From: CATQHS01 sp963422655
Lineage (GTDB): Bacteria > Actinomycetota > Acidimicrobiia > Acidimicrobiales > Aldehydirespiratoraceae
Direction: 5' to 3'
Assembly: GCA_963422655.1 (NCBI GenBank)
Contig: OY730440.1
Coordinates: 682,001-746,000, forward strand
Length of the DNA: 64,000 bases
Part shown: piece after piece, positions 52,202-61,278 of the stretch
Position numbering within the stretch: the stretch's first letter is position 1
How the letters are laid out: each line of letters begins with the position of its first letter
Translations under genes and position numbers: made by a program
Notes under the pieces: model-generated
What the model was told of the DNA's origin: nothing
What the model saw: only the letters and a program-made list of their open reading frames with translations
Databases searched by the model: none

Positions 52202-53341
52202 TTATCCAGGCGTTCTCATAGTGCCAGAGCCAGCCAACAGTCGGCCCAAGTCTCGGAGTTGTTCCTCGGCGTGACCCAGGGTGAGTTCGATCCAGCGGGC
52301 CAACAGGAAGTGCCGGTGCAGAGGGTAGTCACGATCCACTCCGACCCCGCCGTGCACGTGGACGGCGGCGTGAACGGCCCGGAACCCGCCCTCGGCGGCC
52401 CAGTACTTGGCGATAGCCGTCTCTCGGTGGGCGGTGCGGCCGGTAGCTACCCGCCAAGCCGCCTGGTAGGCGGTGAGCCGGATGGCTTCGATATCGATGT
52501 AGGAGTCGCCGGCTCGCTGGCTCACAGCCTGGAAGGTGGCGATGGGGCGGTCGAACTGGTGGCGTTGCCGGGTGTAGACCGCAGCCAGTTCCACCGCGGC
52601 CCGGGCCGCGCCAGCCATCAGCATGCACAGACCGACCCTGGCCCGCAGCTCGATGAAGTCCACGATCCCGGCTCCGTCTGCATCATCGCCACCGAGGCGA
52701 GCCTCGGGCCCGATCACGACCCCCACCAGCTCGAAGCGGGCCTCGGTTCGGCCAGTGGTCACCTCCACCGGCTCGACGGAAAAGCCGTCACTGCCGACAG
52801 GCACACAGAACACCCCCATCTCACCGCCGGGGAGCCGGGCCGAAACCAGGGCCATGGCGGCATCGAGTCCACCGGGCACGAGCGGCACTACGCCGTCGAG
52901 CACATAGCCGGCACCGTCGGGGCGGGCCACCGGGGCCGGTTGCGATGCCGGGGCGCCATCGGCAGCCACTGCGGCGCACAACAGCCGCGACCCGTCGGCG
53001 ACGGCGGGTAGCCACGCCGCCTGCTGTTCGCTGGTTCCGAAGGCGGCGATGGGCACCGCGCCCATGACCACCGTCGACAGCAACGGCACCACCGAAGCGT
53101 GAAAGCCCACCTGTTCGAGGGCCAGGGCCGGGGCCATGAAATCGAGACCGAGTCCGCCGTGGCGTTCGGGTAGGGCCGCGCCGATCACACCGGTTTCGGC
53201 CAGCGCGATCCAGGCCTGCCGGTCGATCCGATCGCCGGTACGGCTCAATTCTCTGAGCCGCTCATGAGTGGACAGGTCACCCAACACCCGGGCGGTCAGG
53301 TCACGAATGGCCTGATCGGCCTCCGAGAGAGTGAAGTCCAT
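52202..53341 (-). CDS. Acyl-CoA dehydrogenase, FadE28-like subunit
   Basis: A 379-residue FAD-dependent acyl-CoA dehydrogenase-like subunit (MDFTLSEADQAIRDLTARVLGD...). Recognisable blocks are IGAALPERHGGLGLDFMAPALALEQVGF and QRHQFDRPIATFQAVSQRAGDSYIDIEAIRLTAYQAAW, and VHVHGGVGVDRDYPLHRHFLLARW. The frame extends upstream to 53875 but the family start is ATG 53341, 20 bases after the stop of the partner subunit. Together with the next gene it forms the alpha2beta2 pair typical of actinobacterial side-chain (sterol or branched acyl-CoA) beta-oxidation. Exact substrate unknown. Confidence 0.85.
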   Translation of the reverse strand: MDFTLSEADQAIRDLTARVLGDLSTHERLRELSRTGDRIDRQAWIALAETGVIGAALPERHGGLGLDFMAPALALEQVGFHASVVPLLSTVVMGAVPIAAFGTSEQQAAWLPAVADGSRLLCAAVAADGAPASQPAPVARPDGAGYVLDGVVPLVPGGLDAAMALVSARLPGGEMGVFCVPVGSDGFSVEPVEVTTGRTEARFELVGVVIGPEARLGGDDADGAGIVDFIELRARVGLCMLMAGAARAAVELAAVYTRQRHQFDRPIATFQAVSQRAGDSYIDIEAIRLTAYQAAWRVATGRTAHRETAIAKYWAAEGGFRAVHAAVHVHGGVGVDRDYPLHRHFLLARWIELTLGHAEEQLRDLGRLLAGSGTMRTPG

Positions 53342-53361
53342 CGTGGCCCCGGTCCGGCCCC

Positions 53362-54582
53362 TCAGCGCTCGGCCCGCGGGTAACCGAGGCCGAATGCAGA
53401 GATCAGATCGCGCTGCATCTCGTTGGTACCACCCCCGAAGGTCAAGATGACGGTCGATCGGTAATGACTCTCGAGCCGGCCGAGATGACCCGGCCAGCCT
53501 TCCACCACACAAGACCGGGGCCCGTACACCTGCATGAGCTTGCGGTAGGCGTCGATGAAAAGTTCGGTGCCGAACACCTTCACCGCCGAGGAGTCGGCAA
53601 TGAAGCCGGTCACGGTCTGCGGGTCGGGCTCGGTGCCGTCGATCCGGGTGGCTACCGTCGTGGCCACCTTCCAGTTGGCCAAGCGCAGGAACTCGAGCTT
53701 GGCGGTCACCTCGGCCAGGTTGCGCTGTACCCAGGGCTCGTCGATGAGGCGGGAGCCGTCGGCTCGCCGGGCCGAACGGGCCCAGGCGACGCACTCGTGG
53801 AGGTGACGGGCCACCATTCCCGACGAACACAGCGTCACCCGCTCCCGGTTGAGCTGGCTGGTGATCAGACCCCAACCCCGGTTCTCCTCGCCGATGAGCG
53901 TGTCGGACGGCACCCGGCAGTCGTCGAAGAAAGTGTGGTTGATGTCGTGGCTCGACAGCAGATCCAACCCTTCGATGCTGATGCCGGGAGTATCCATCGG
54001 AACACAGAACAACGAGATGCCCTTGTGCTTGGGGGCTTCGGTATCGGTGCGGGCGGCCAGCCAGATGTAGTCAGCGCCCGAGGCCAGTGAGGTCCAGGTC
54101 TTCTGACCGTTGATCACGTAAGTTTCGCCGTCGCGTACGGCCCGGGTCCGCAGCGAGGCCAGGTCGGTGCCGGCCTCGGGCTCGGAGTACCCGATGCAGA
54201 AGGTGATCTCGCCCCGAGCGATCCGGGGCAGGAAGAAATCCTTCTGTTGGTCGGTACCGAACCCCATGATGGTGGGGCCGACAGTGTTGACGGTGAGCAT
54301 GGGTATCGGGGCCCCCACCACCATCGACTCGTCGAAGGTGATGAACTGCTCGACCGCGGAGAAACCCCGCCCGCCGTACTCGGTGGGCCATCCCACCGTG
54401 AGCCAGCCGTCGAGACCCATTCGATTGACGATCCGGCGATGAACCGGGCCGGTGCCGGCCTCGGCGTTCAGGGCAGTTCGAACTTCGTCGGTGAGTAGTT
54501 CGTCGTAGTAGGCCCGCAGCTCGGCCCGCAGCGCCTCCTGAGCTTCGGTGTAGGCGATGTGCACGGGGTGATCATGCCTCAT
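53362..54582 (-). CDS. Acyl-CoA dehydrogenase, FadE29-like subunit
   Basis: A 406-residue acyl-CoA dehydrogenase with FAD-binding blocks IGYSEPEAGTDLASLRTRAVRDGETYVINGQKTWTS and the C-terminal FGGGTNEMQRDLISAFGLGYPR. YGGRGFSAVEQFITFDE and LNRERVTLCSSG are also typical. It pairs with the downstream FadE28-like gene. It belongs to the chromosomal flank, not the defence island. Confidence 0.87.
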   Translation of the reverse strand: MRHDHPVHIAYTEAQEALRAELRAYYDELLTDEVRTALNAEAGTGPVHRRIVNRMGLDGWLTVGWPTEYGGRGFSAVEQFITFDESMVVGAPIPMLTVNTVGPTIMGFGTDQQKDFFLPRIARGEITFCIGYSEPEAGTDLASLRTRAVRDGETYVINGQKTWTSLASGADYIWLAARTDTEAPKHKGISLFCVPMDTPGISIEGLDLLSSHDINHTFFDDCRVPSDTLIGEENRGWGLITSQLNRERVTLCSSGMVARHLHECVAWARSARRADGSRLIDEPWVQRNLAEVTAKLEFLRLANWKVATTVATRIDGTEPDPQTVTGFIADSSAVKVFGTELFIDAYRKLMQVYGPRSCVVEGWPGHLGRLESHYRSTVILTFGGGTNEMQRDLISAFGLGYPRAER

Positions 54583-54650
54583 CGAGCCGGGCCGAGGTGA
54601 AGGTTGGACCCGGCGACATCGTCTCGGTCGTCACCCCTGGATATACCTGG

Positions 54651-55343
54651 TCATGTCGGGGAGAGCCGGTACCAGCTCTCGGAGCAATCCAAGCAGAAGG
54701 GAGGCGCAACCCGTATCAGCAATTCGGGGATGGCGTCACCGATCGGCACCTTGAAACAGAGATTGCCGGTGATCGTCCCACCGTCGAAGACCTCGGCCAT
54801 GTAGTTCAACTCGTCGGGGATAGCCGTTTCACACGAAATAAACGTGACCCCCACCGCACTGGGGCCAGCCACAGTGAAATCAACGTCGTGCATCAGAGAA
54901 CGGGCGCTATCAGGGGCTTCTTCGGGTGCTCGAAACCGTGCCGAGACCCCAACGAGAACGAAACGTCGACCATCCTCGGGTAGGTCATTCAACCGGTTCT
55001 CGGCTGCGATCACATCGTCGGCATCAAGGTTCGCATCCAGAATAGATACGATCCAGCTTCCACTCTCCTCCGATACAACAACTTCGGACCCCAGCGTCAA
55101 CGGGTTGCGGCGCGTCCCCGTCTCAGATTGCTCGTCCGTCCGAACATCGGACTCCGACTCCCCCGATGGATCTTCGGAATCGAGCCCAGCCGACTGAACT
55201 TTGGTTTGAGAATCGTCTGCGCATGCCGCGAACATGATCATTCCGGCAAGGGTCAGCGCAGTAAGGCGACGGCTCGTGATCGTCGCAGCTACGACGACCG
55301 CTGAACAGATGATGATTGCAGTGTGGTATTCCATGTAAACCAT
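54651..55343 (-). CDS. Predicted lipoprotein of unknown function
   Basis: From ATG 55343 the protein has a hydrophobic leader and a lipobox, LTLAGMIMFAAC, with Cys near residue 41, then an acidic linker (DDSQTKVQSAGLDSEDPSGESESDVRT). The mature beta-rich region (WIVSILDANLDADDVIAAENRLN, RRFVLVGVSARFRAP, LNYMAEVFDGGTITGNLCFKVP) resembles DUF4352-type extracellular immunoglobulin-like domains. The start is uncertain because the leader is unusually long; an internal GTG may be used. Confidence 0.7.
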   Translation of the reverse strand: MVYMEYHTAIIICSAVVVAATITSRRLTALTLAGMIMFAACADDSQTKVQSAGLDSEDPSGESESDVRTDEQSETGTRRNPLTLGSEVVVSEESGSWIVSILDANLDADDVIAAENRLNDLPEDGRRFVLVGVSARFRAPEEAPDSARSLMHDVDFTVAGPSAVGVTFISCETAIPDELNYMAEVFDGGTITGNLCFKVPIGDAIPELLIRVAPPFCLDCSESWYRLSPT

Positions 55344-55383
55344 TAAAAAGGACTGTAACGGCCTGATGCAACTTATTTTTCGA

Positions 55384-55486
55384 TCAGGTCACCGAGACGC
55401 CCAGGATTGATCCGATGGCGTAGGTGGCGGTGCAGGCCCGGCCGCTACCAGCACCTGGCGCAAGGCGGTGCGGAAACCGGATCGCT
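55384..55486. repeat. 104-bp direct repeat, copy 1 (duplicated 3' end of VIT1 gene)
   Basis: Matches 56897-57000 with one substitution and one missing C (102 of 104). It includes the stop codon and last 33 codons of the VIT1-family gene, in the same orientation as the intact copy. It forms the left boundary of the ATPase cassette. Confidence 0.95.
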
Positions 55487-56815
55487 GCCTACATAACTCG
55501 AATCGCTGACACGGTCTTGGATCGCCACCTTGGCGTATGGTCCGCGGAGTTGATTACCGGGCCGCGGGCGGTGGGGAAGACCACGACTGCACTGAGGCAT
55601 GCCCGCTCGACATTGCGCCTGGACCAGGCGGCGGAACGCGGGATCGTGCTGGACGACCCGGATGCAGCTATACGTAACGGCCCGTTTCCGTTGCTGATCG
55701 ACGAGTGGCAACACGCCCCAGAAGTCCTGTGGGCGGTGAAACGATCCGTTGACGCCGAGTTGGGCTCGGCCGGGAGGTACATCATCACCGGGTCGGCTCG
55801 CAATGATCTCCACGTGGGCCAGTGGCCTCTGTCTGGACGGGTTCTCAACCTTCGTCTTTGGCCGTTGACCGGACGGGAGCGGTTCGGGGATGCAAGCGCA
55901 CCCTCGCTGTTCGACCGCTGGGACAGCGACCATCGCTTTGTGGTGCCGTCTGACCCGCCCGACGTGTTGGGCTACCTCGAACTAGCTCTAGAAGGCGGCT
56001 TTCCGGGTGCGCTGACGGCGTCGGCTGTCGGTGCTGGCGATGACTGGATGCGTGCCTACGTCGACGTTGCCGTGACCCGGGATCTGGGCGAGCTCTCCAA
56101 CGGCAGGGGACGCCGCAAAAGCCCCGAGTCGCTTCGCCGATGCCTAACTGCAGCAGCAACGCATACCTCCGGCGTGGTACCCGATACCACGCTGGCCCGC
56201 TCGGCCGGGCTCGACCGCCGCACATCTGCGAGCTACCTCGAAATGCTAACCGTCCTGGGACTTGTCGCCGAGATCCCCGCCTGGCACTCCAGCCGAGTCC
56301 AGAGACTGGTCTCGATGCCAAAACTCTACATGACCGACTCCGGCCTAGCCGCCTGGCTGATGGGCGTCGACCACCAAGGCCTGATGCGAGACACCGATGC
56401 CAGAGGCCGGATCCTCGAAACCTACGTCGCTGCACAGCTTCGCAGTGAAGTCGAGACATCCGCGGGAAAGGTGCACATGTTCCATCTGCGCACCCAAGGC
56501 GGCGACCACGAAATCGATCTGGTAGTGGAGACCGGGCGCCGGTTGGCAGCCTTCGAAGTCAAATCCTCCAGCGCGCCGACCAGCCGAGACGCCCGCCACA
56601 TCGCCTGGCTACGAGACCGGCTTCCCCCCGGACAATTCGCCGGTGGCGTCGTGTTCCACACCGGCCCGCACCGCTACCGCCTGGACCAAGGAATCGAAGC
56701 GGTACCCATCGCCGGACTCTGGGGAACCCAAACCGCAGCCAACCAGAACTACCAAACCCCGGAACCGCAAAACCCGTCTCACACTGCTAGCCGGTCCACG
56801 GCTCCTAGCCGATGA
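55424..56815 (+). CDS. DUF4143-type AAA ATPase in a duplicated-flank cassette
   Basis: A 463-residue ATPase: Walker A LITGPRAVGKTTTALRHA, Walker B PLLIDEWQHAP, ITGSARNDL, then the DUF4143 C-terminal part with MLTVLGLVAEIPAWHSSRVQRLVSMPKLYMTDSGLAAWLMG and a nuclease-like GGDHEIDLVVETGRRLAAFEVKSSSAP (D-x-D...EVK). The family is common, often mobile, function unclear. The first about 20 codons derive from the antisense of the duplicated VIT1 3' end, so translation may start later; the family N-terminus would be near YITRIADTVLDRHL. Confidence 0.82.
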   Translation: MAVQARPLPAPGARRCGNRIAAYITRIADTVLDRHLGVWSAELITGPRAVGKTTTALRHARSTLRLDQAAERGIVLDDPDAAIRNGPFPLLIDEWQHAPEVLWAVKRSVDAELGSAGRYIITGSARNDLHVGQWPLSGRVLNLRLWPLTGRERFGDASAPSLFDRWDSDHRFVVPSDPPDVLGYLELALEGGFPGALTASAVGAGDDWMRAYVDVAVTRDLGELSNGRGRRKSPESLRRCLTAAATHTSGVVPDTTLARSAGLDRRTSASYLEMLTVLGLVAEIPAWHSSRVQRLVSMPKLYMTDSGLAAWLMGVDHQGLMRDTDARGRILETYVAAQLRSEVETSAGKVHMFHLRTQGGDHEIDLVVETGRRLAAFEVKSSSAPTSRDARHIAWLRDRLPPGQFAGGVVFHTGPHRYRLDQGIEAVPIAGLWGTQTAANQNYQTPEPQNPSHTASRSTAPSR

Positions 56816-56896
56816 CCGCGCTCTACCCTCAACCTCACCCTCGAGTTGTCAAGGGTGAAGCATAGGGTCGTCCACAGCCGGGCCGGTCATCATCGG

Positions 56897-57000
56897 TCAG
56901 GTCACCGAGACGCCCAGGATCGATCCGATGGCGTAGGTGGCGGTGCAGGCCCCGGCCGCTACCAGCACCTGGCGCAAGGCGGTGCGGAAACCGGATCGCT
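56897..57000. repeat. 104-bp direct repeat, copy 2 (3' end of intact VIT1 gene)
   Basis: Original copy of the repeat at 55384-55486, inside the 3' end of the VIT1-family gene. The 1.4 kb between the two copies carries only the DUF4143-type ATPase. Confidence 0.95.
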
Positions 57001-57658
57001 CGGTAAACCGGGCCAGAGCGGCACCCACCAGCGCAGCCCCGCCGATGCCGACGAGCACCGAGATGACGGTAGCCAAACGCCCCTCGGTGAAGAACCAGGG
57101 CAACAGCGAAACGACCGCCCCCAAGGCAAACGAAAAAAAGGAGGCGACCGCAGCCCCCAACGGACGGCCGACACTGGTGGGGTCGATCCCCAGTTCCTCT
57201 CGGGCGTGCACGTCCAAAGCGATCTCGGGATCGGCCATGATGTCAGCGGCCACGGCCTCGGCGTGACCGGGCTGGACCCCCTTGTTACGGTAGATGGCAG
57301 CCAACTCGTCTCGTTCCGCTTCGAGATTATCGGCAATAGAACGGCGCTCGATCTCCAGTTCACGCTCGATCAACTCGTTCTGGGCTCGCACCGACACCCA
57401 CTCCCCCGCCGCCATCGAGATAGCCCCCGCCAACAGACCCGAGATACCGGCCAGCCGCACCAAGGAGCCCTCAGACGAGGCTCCAGCCACGCCCAAAATG
57501 AGAGCCACATTGGAAACCAGCCCGTCGCTCACCCCGAATACCGCGGCCCGAGCCGTGCCACCCTGGATGTTTCGGTGCCGGTGCACCATGTGGTCACCGG
57601 GACGATCCTCAGCATCAATCCCAGCCACACCCAGCTCACTCACATCAGGTTCAGTCAC
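56897..57658 (-). CDS. VIT1/CCC1-family iron/manganese transporter
   Basis: From GTG 57658 (VTEPDVSELGV) the protein has 253 residues. GGTARAAVFGVSDGLVSNVALILGVAGA and GLLAGAISMAAGEWVSVRAQNELIE form the conserved first helices; the cytosolic metal-binding helix bundle contains EIERRSIADNLEAERDEL; three C-terminal helices follow (AAVASFFSFALGAVVSLLPWFF, VISVLVGIGGAALVGAALARF, VLVAAGACTATYAIGSILG). VIT1 proteins export or sequester Fe2+/Mn2+. The long frame up to 58009 is an extension into the promoter region. Confidence 0.87.
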   Translation of the reverse strand: MTEPDVSELGVAGIDAEDRPGDHMVHRHRNIQGGTARAAVFGVSDGLVSNVALILGVAGASSEGSLVRLAGISGLLAGAISMAAGEWVSVRAQNELIERELEIERRSIADNLEAERDELAAIYRNKGVQPGHAEAVAADIMADPEIALDVHAREELGIDPTSVGRPLGAAVASFFSFALGAVVSLLPWFFTEGRLATVISVLVGIGGAALVGAALARFTERSGFRTALRQVLVAAGACTATYAIGSILGVSVT

Positions 57659-57787
57659 GTACGCAGTGTGGCATCCAGTTCGATCATTTTCGAGTCGGTT
57701 GGCCCTCACGCAGACCCACAGGCTCACCAATGGAGCGTCCACGCCGAGTTGGCGCGACCACTCGAACTCCGGAAGGCTCCCCCACCG

Positions 57788-59374
57788 ATGACAGACCCGC
57801 GGCCATTGGCGGCGATCGATGTGGGCACCCACTCCGTGCACATGGTCGTGGCCCGGCCGTTTCGGGGCGGCCCGCCCGACTTCTTGGCCCGGGAGCGAAT
57901 GCCGGTACGGCTGGGCTCGGGCGGCAACGACATGAAACAGCTCCGTCCCGAAGCCATCGACCGGGCCATCGTCGCCCTCGACGAGTGCCGCCGCATTGCC
58001 GAAGCCCACGACGCCGATGTCGTGGCCGTGGCCACCAGCGCGGTGCGTGAAGCCGTCAACCGTGCCGACTTACTGGTCCGGGCCCGGACCGAAGCCAAAG
58101 TGAGCGTGGAGGTGGTGTCGGGAGTGGAGGAAGCCCGTCTCATCCACCTCGGGGCCCTGAGCGCAGTTCCGATCGCGGGCCGGCCCCATTTGGTGATCGA
58201 CATCGGCGGCGGTTCCACCGAGATGATCACCGGCACCAGCACCGAGCCGACCCTGGCTCGCAGCCTGAAGTTGGGACACATCCGGCTCACCGACCGGTTC
58301 TTCCCGGGTGGCCATATCGGACCCGGATCGGTAAAAGCATGCTGCCGCTACATAAGGTCATTCATAGCTCCTTTCCTGCGGGAGATCACCGAAACCGGGT
58401 TCGAATTGGCCGTGGGCTGCTCTGGAACCATCGAGGCCCTGGCTGTCATGGGAGCGGCGCATCGGGGCGTCCCCCTGCGCACCGTCGGCAACGCCACGAT
58501 GCGGCAAGCCGATCTGGACGCCGTCGTCGCCGACTTGGTGGCCCGCTGCCGACCCGAGGATCGCATCGGGGTGGCCGGACTCGATCCGGGTCGCCGCGAG
58601 GTCATCGTGGCCGGCGCCATCCTGCTGCAGCAACTCTGGAAGGCCCTGGGAATAAAGACCCTGACCGTCTCGACCAGCGCACTGCGGGAAGGTCTGCTCC
58701 TGGACCGATTCCACCGGCGGGACCAGTCGCCGGCCCACGGCTTGCACCATCTCAACGATCTCAGGCGATCCAGCGTGCTGGCCGTGGCCCACCGTTACGA
58801 CGAGGACATCAATCACGCCACCCACGCCACCAACCTCGCCTTGGAGCTATTCGACGAGACCGAACCCATCCATGAGTTGGGCGAAACCGAGCGAGAAGTG
58901 TTGGAAGCAGCCGGGCTGCTGCACAACATCGGGCGGTTCGTGGCCCACGCCGCCCATCACCAGCACTCCTACTACTTGATTCGCCACAGCGAGCAGTTGG
59001 CCGGCTTCACCGAGAACGAGCTCGAGCTGATCGCCCAAGTGGCCCGATACCACCGCAAGAGCGCGCCCAGAAGCTCGCACCTGAAGTTCGCGGCCTTGGA
59101 CCGGGCCGATCAGCGTCGGATAGGGGTGCTGGCCGGCCTCCTCCGGGTGGGGATCGCCCTGGACCGCACCTACCGGCGGGTCGTGGAACATGTCCGGGTC
59201 GCCATCAGCAGCGAGCAGGTCAGGATCGAGGTGGAAACAGCCGAAGGCAGCAACGTCGAGCTGGAGATGTTCACGGCCCGGGACCGTTGTGCACTGTTGG
59301 CCGACGCCCTGGCCCGGCCAGTGCACTTCGATGTCGCCACGACCGTCATGACCGGCCCGGTCACTCAAGGTTGA
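57788..59374 (+). CDS. Exopolyphosphatase/pppGpp phosphohydrolase (Ppx/GppA family)
   Basis: From ATG 57788 the protein has 528 residues. The actin-like ATPase fold is clear: AAIDVGTHSVHMVVARP, VATSAVREAVN, IDIGGGSTEMITG and VGCSGTIEALAVMGA. The C-terminal part is an HD-like helical domain with EVLEAAGLLHNIGRFVAHAAHHQHSYYLI. Ppx/GppA enzymes degrade polyphosphate and/or pppGpp. The start is divergent from the VIT1-family gene, 130 bp away. The frame runs upstream to 56846 but that part is antisense to VIT1. Confidence 0.88.
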   Translation: MTDPRPLAAIDVGTHSVHMVVARPFRGGPPDFLARERMPVRLGSGGNDMKQLRPEAIDRAIVALDECRRIAEAHDADVVAVATSAVREAVNRADLLVRARTEAKVSVEVVSGVEEARLIHLGALSAVPIAGRPHLVIDIGGGSTEMITGTSTEPTLARSLKLGHIRLTDRFFPGGHIGPGSVKACCRYIRSFIAPFLREITETGFELAVGCSGTIEALAVMGAAHRGVPLRTVGNATMRQADLDAVVADLVARCRPEDRIGVAGLDPGRREVIVAGAILLQQLWKALGIKTLTVSTSALREGLLLDRFHRRDQSPAHGLHHLNDLRRSSVLAVAHRYDEDINHATHATNLALELFDETEPIHELGETEREVLEAAGLLHNIGRFVAHAAHHQHSYYLIRHSEQLAGFTENELELIAQVARYHRKSAPRSSHLKFAALDRADQRRIGVLAGLLRVGIALDRTYRRVVEHVRVAISSEQVRIEVETAEGSNVELEMFTARDRCALLADALARPVHFDVATTVMTGPVTQG

Positions 59375-59408
59375 AAGGGCCGGACCTCGAGGCTCGGACT
59401 ACGAATGC

Positions 59409-60272
59409 TCAGCCATTGGCCGCTATCACGGATTGTCCGAAGTCGGCCAAAGTGTCTTCAGGGTGACGGAAATGAAAGAAGGCCGGCACCAGCAGCCGGT
59501 GAACGCCCCAGGATCCAGCTTCGGCGATCGCAGCCGCCGGATCCTTGCCGAACAAGCCCGGATGGATAGTCGTCATCTCGATCGAGTCCGGGGCTCGCCC
59601 GACCGACGAAGCAGTGGTGCGGGCCAACTCCAGCAACTCCGAGATGTTGCCTTCGGCCGGGAAGAAACCGTCACCGACCCGACCGGCCCGCCGGGCCGCA
59701 GCTTCGCTGTGACCACCGATATGGACGGGCACCCGACCCGACACCGGCTTGGGGTTGGAGCTGACATGGCGGAACGACACGAACTCCCCCTCGAACGACA
59801 CGTCGTCTCCGGCCCACACCCGTCGCATGACCTCCAGATACTCCTCGGTCCGCACTCCCCGACGGTTCCAGGGCACATCCAGAGCCTCGAACTCTTCTCG
59901 CAACCAGCCCAAGCCGATACCCAGCTCTACACGGCCGCCCGACATGGAGTCGACGGTGGCTACCTCTTTGGCGTAGGTGAGGGGATGGCGCTCAGCCAGC
60001 AACGAAATGCCGGTGGCCAACCGAATAGTGGAGGTGACGGCGGCCACGTACCCCAGCCACACCAGCGGGTCGGGAATGGGGTTCTCGCCCGAACCGGGCA
60101 TCTTGCCGCTGGGCCCGTACGGGTACACCGATTCGTAGCCCTCGGGGTAGACGATGTGCTCGACCGTCCACAGCGACTCGAACCCGGCCGATTCGGCCGC
60201 GGTGGCCAGCCGGACTGCCCCCGGTCCGGATGCGAAGGGACCGGTGTTGGCGAAACCGATACCGAACTTCAT
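59409..60272 (-). CDS. LLM-class (F420-dependent type) oxidoreductase
   Basis: A 287-residue bacterial-luciferase-like flavin/F420 enzyme from ATG 60272 (MKFGIGFANTGPFASGPG); ATG 60286 is an alternative. Typical segments are ESLWTVEHIVYP, IRLATGISLLAERHPLTYAKEVATVDSMSGGRVELGIGLGWLREEFEALDVPWNRRG and RVPVHIGGHSEAAARRAGRVGDGF. The family name and the G-x-G-W-x-x-E-E-F motif point to an F420-linked dehydrogenase. Substrate unknown. Confidence 0.88.
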   Translation of the reverse strand: MKFGIGFANTGPFASGPGAVRLATAAESAGFESLWTVEHIVYPEGYESVYPYGPSGKMPGSGENPIPDPLVWLGYVAAVTSTIRLATGISLLAERHPLTYAKEVATVDSMSGGRVELGIGLGWLREEFEALDVPWNRRGVRTEEYLEVMRRVWAGDDVSFEGEFVSFRHVSSNPKPVSGRVPVHIGGHSEAAARRAGRVGDGFFPAEGNISELLELARTTASSVGRAPDSIEMTTIHPGLFGKDPAAAIAEAGSWGVHRLLVPAFFHFRHPEDTLADFGQSVIAANG

Positions 60273-60339
60273 CTTCGTGATCTCCATTTCTGCCGGCCCG
60301 ACTTCCACCCTCCCGAACCGGGCAATTACTTTAACTGGT

Positions 60340-61278
60340 ATGACTTCACAAGCTGAGATTGTCGGCAACCCCACTTCTACTCGAGCGAATCCGGACGAAT
60401 CCCGCCCCACCGTCACCTCCCGCCCAGCCCAAACCCTGTCCGGTTGGGTCGGTGCGATAGCGGTTGCGGTATCACTGGCTGTCGGTGCCATCGGGATAGC
60501 CTTGGCCGAAGCCACCGGCAGTGGCTGGGCGGCTCTGTTGATCGTCGCCGGTGGGTTGGGCATGGTCGCCTCGGGGCCGGGGCACTACTTGGTGCAGCCC
60601 AACAAGGCGCTGGTGCTGATCCTGTTCGGCCGTTATCACGGCACCGTCGACAGCCCGGGCTGGCACTGGGCCAACCCGTTCACCCGGCTGGAGTCACGCC
60701 GGGTGTCCCAGAGGGTCCACAACTTCACCACCAGCGTTTCGAAGGTCAACGACGCCGAGGGCAACCCCATCAAGATATCGGCCGTGGTGGTGTGGCGGGT
60801 GGTGGACACCGCCTTGGCCGTATTCGAGGTCGACGACTTCGAGGACTTCGTCCACGTCCAGAGCGAGACCGCCATCCGTCACCTCGGCACCCAGTATCCC
60901 TATGACGACTTCGAAGGTGACCGCACTTCGCTGCGCTCCGACCCCGACACGGTGGCAGCCACGCTGCACGCCGAAGTGCAGGAGCGACTCCACGGCGCCG
61001 GGGTGGAGGTACTGGAGACCCGCCTCAACCATCTCGCCTACGCAACCGAGATCGCCGAAGCCATGCTGCGACGCCAGCAGGCCGCAGCCGTGGTCGCAGC
61101 CCGACGCACCATCGTCGAAGGAGCGGTCGGGATGGTAGAGGATACCTTGGAGTTGCTGGCCTCTCGTTCGGTGCTCGAGCTCGACCAAGGACAGAAAGCG
61201 GCTATAGTTGCCAACCTGCTGGTGGTGCTGACCAGCGAGCAGCAGACCACTCCGATTGTCAACACCGGGTCGACGTGA
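60340..61278 (+). CDS. SPFH/band 7 (stomatin/prohibitin-like) membrane protein
   Basis: A 312-residue protein from ATG 60340. Two N-terminal membrane helices (VGAIAVAVSLAVGAIGIALAEA; WAALLIVAGGLGMVASG) precede the SPFH domain: VLILFGRYHGTVDSPGWHWANPF, ISAVVVWRVVDTALAVFEVDDFEDFV and the EVLETRLNHLAYATEIAEAMLRRQQAAAVVAARRTIVEGAVGMVE helix that oligomerises. The stop overlaps the next start (GTGA), so the two genes are co-transcribed. Confidence 0.9.
   Translation: MTSQAEIVGNPTSTRANPDESRPTVTSRPAQTLSGWVGAIAVAVSLAVGAIGIALAEATGSGWAALLIVAGGLGMVASGPGHYLVQPNKALVLILFGRYHGTVDSPGWHWANPFTRLESRRVSQRVHNFTTSVSKVNDAEGNPIKISAVVVWRVVDTALAVFEVDDFEDFVHVQSETAIRHLGTQYPYDDFEGDRTSLRSDPDTVAATLHAEVQERLHGAGVEVLETRLNHLAYATEIAEAMLRRQQAAAVVAARRTIVEGAVGMVEDTLELLASRSVLELDQGQKAAIVANLLVVLTSEQQTTPIVNTGST

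Noticed and set aside
51975..52274. Plus-strand 99-codon frame upstream of the acyl-CoA dehydrogenases
   Set aside because: Part overlaps the sense-coded dehydrogenase end and no family motif is visible; only the middle 25 residues look natural.
57294..58050. Additional frames opposite VIT1 and within Ppx/GppA
   Set aside because: Shadow frames generated by GC-rich third codon positions of the real genes.
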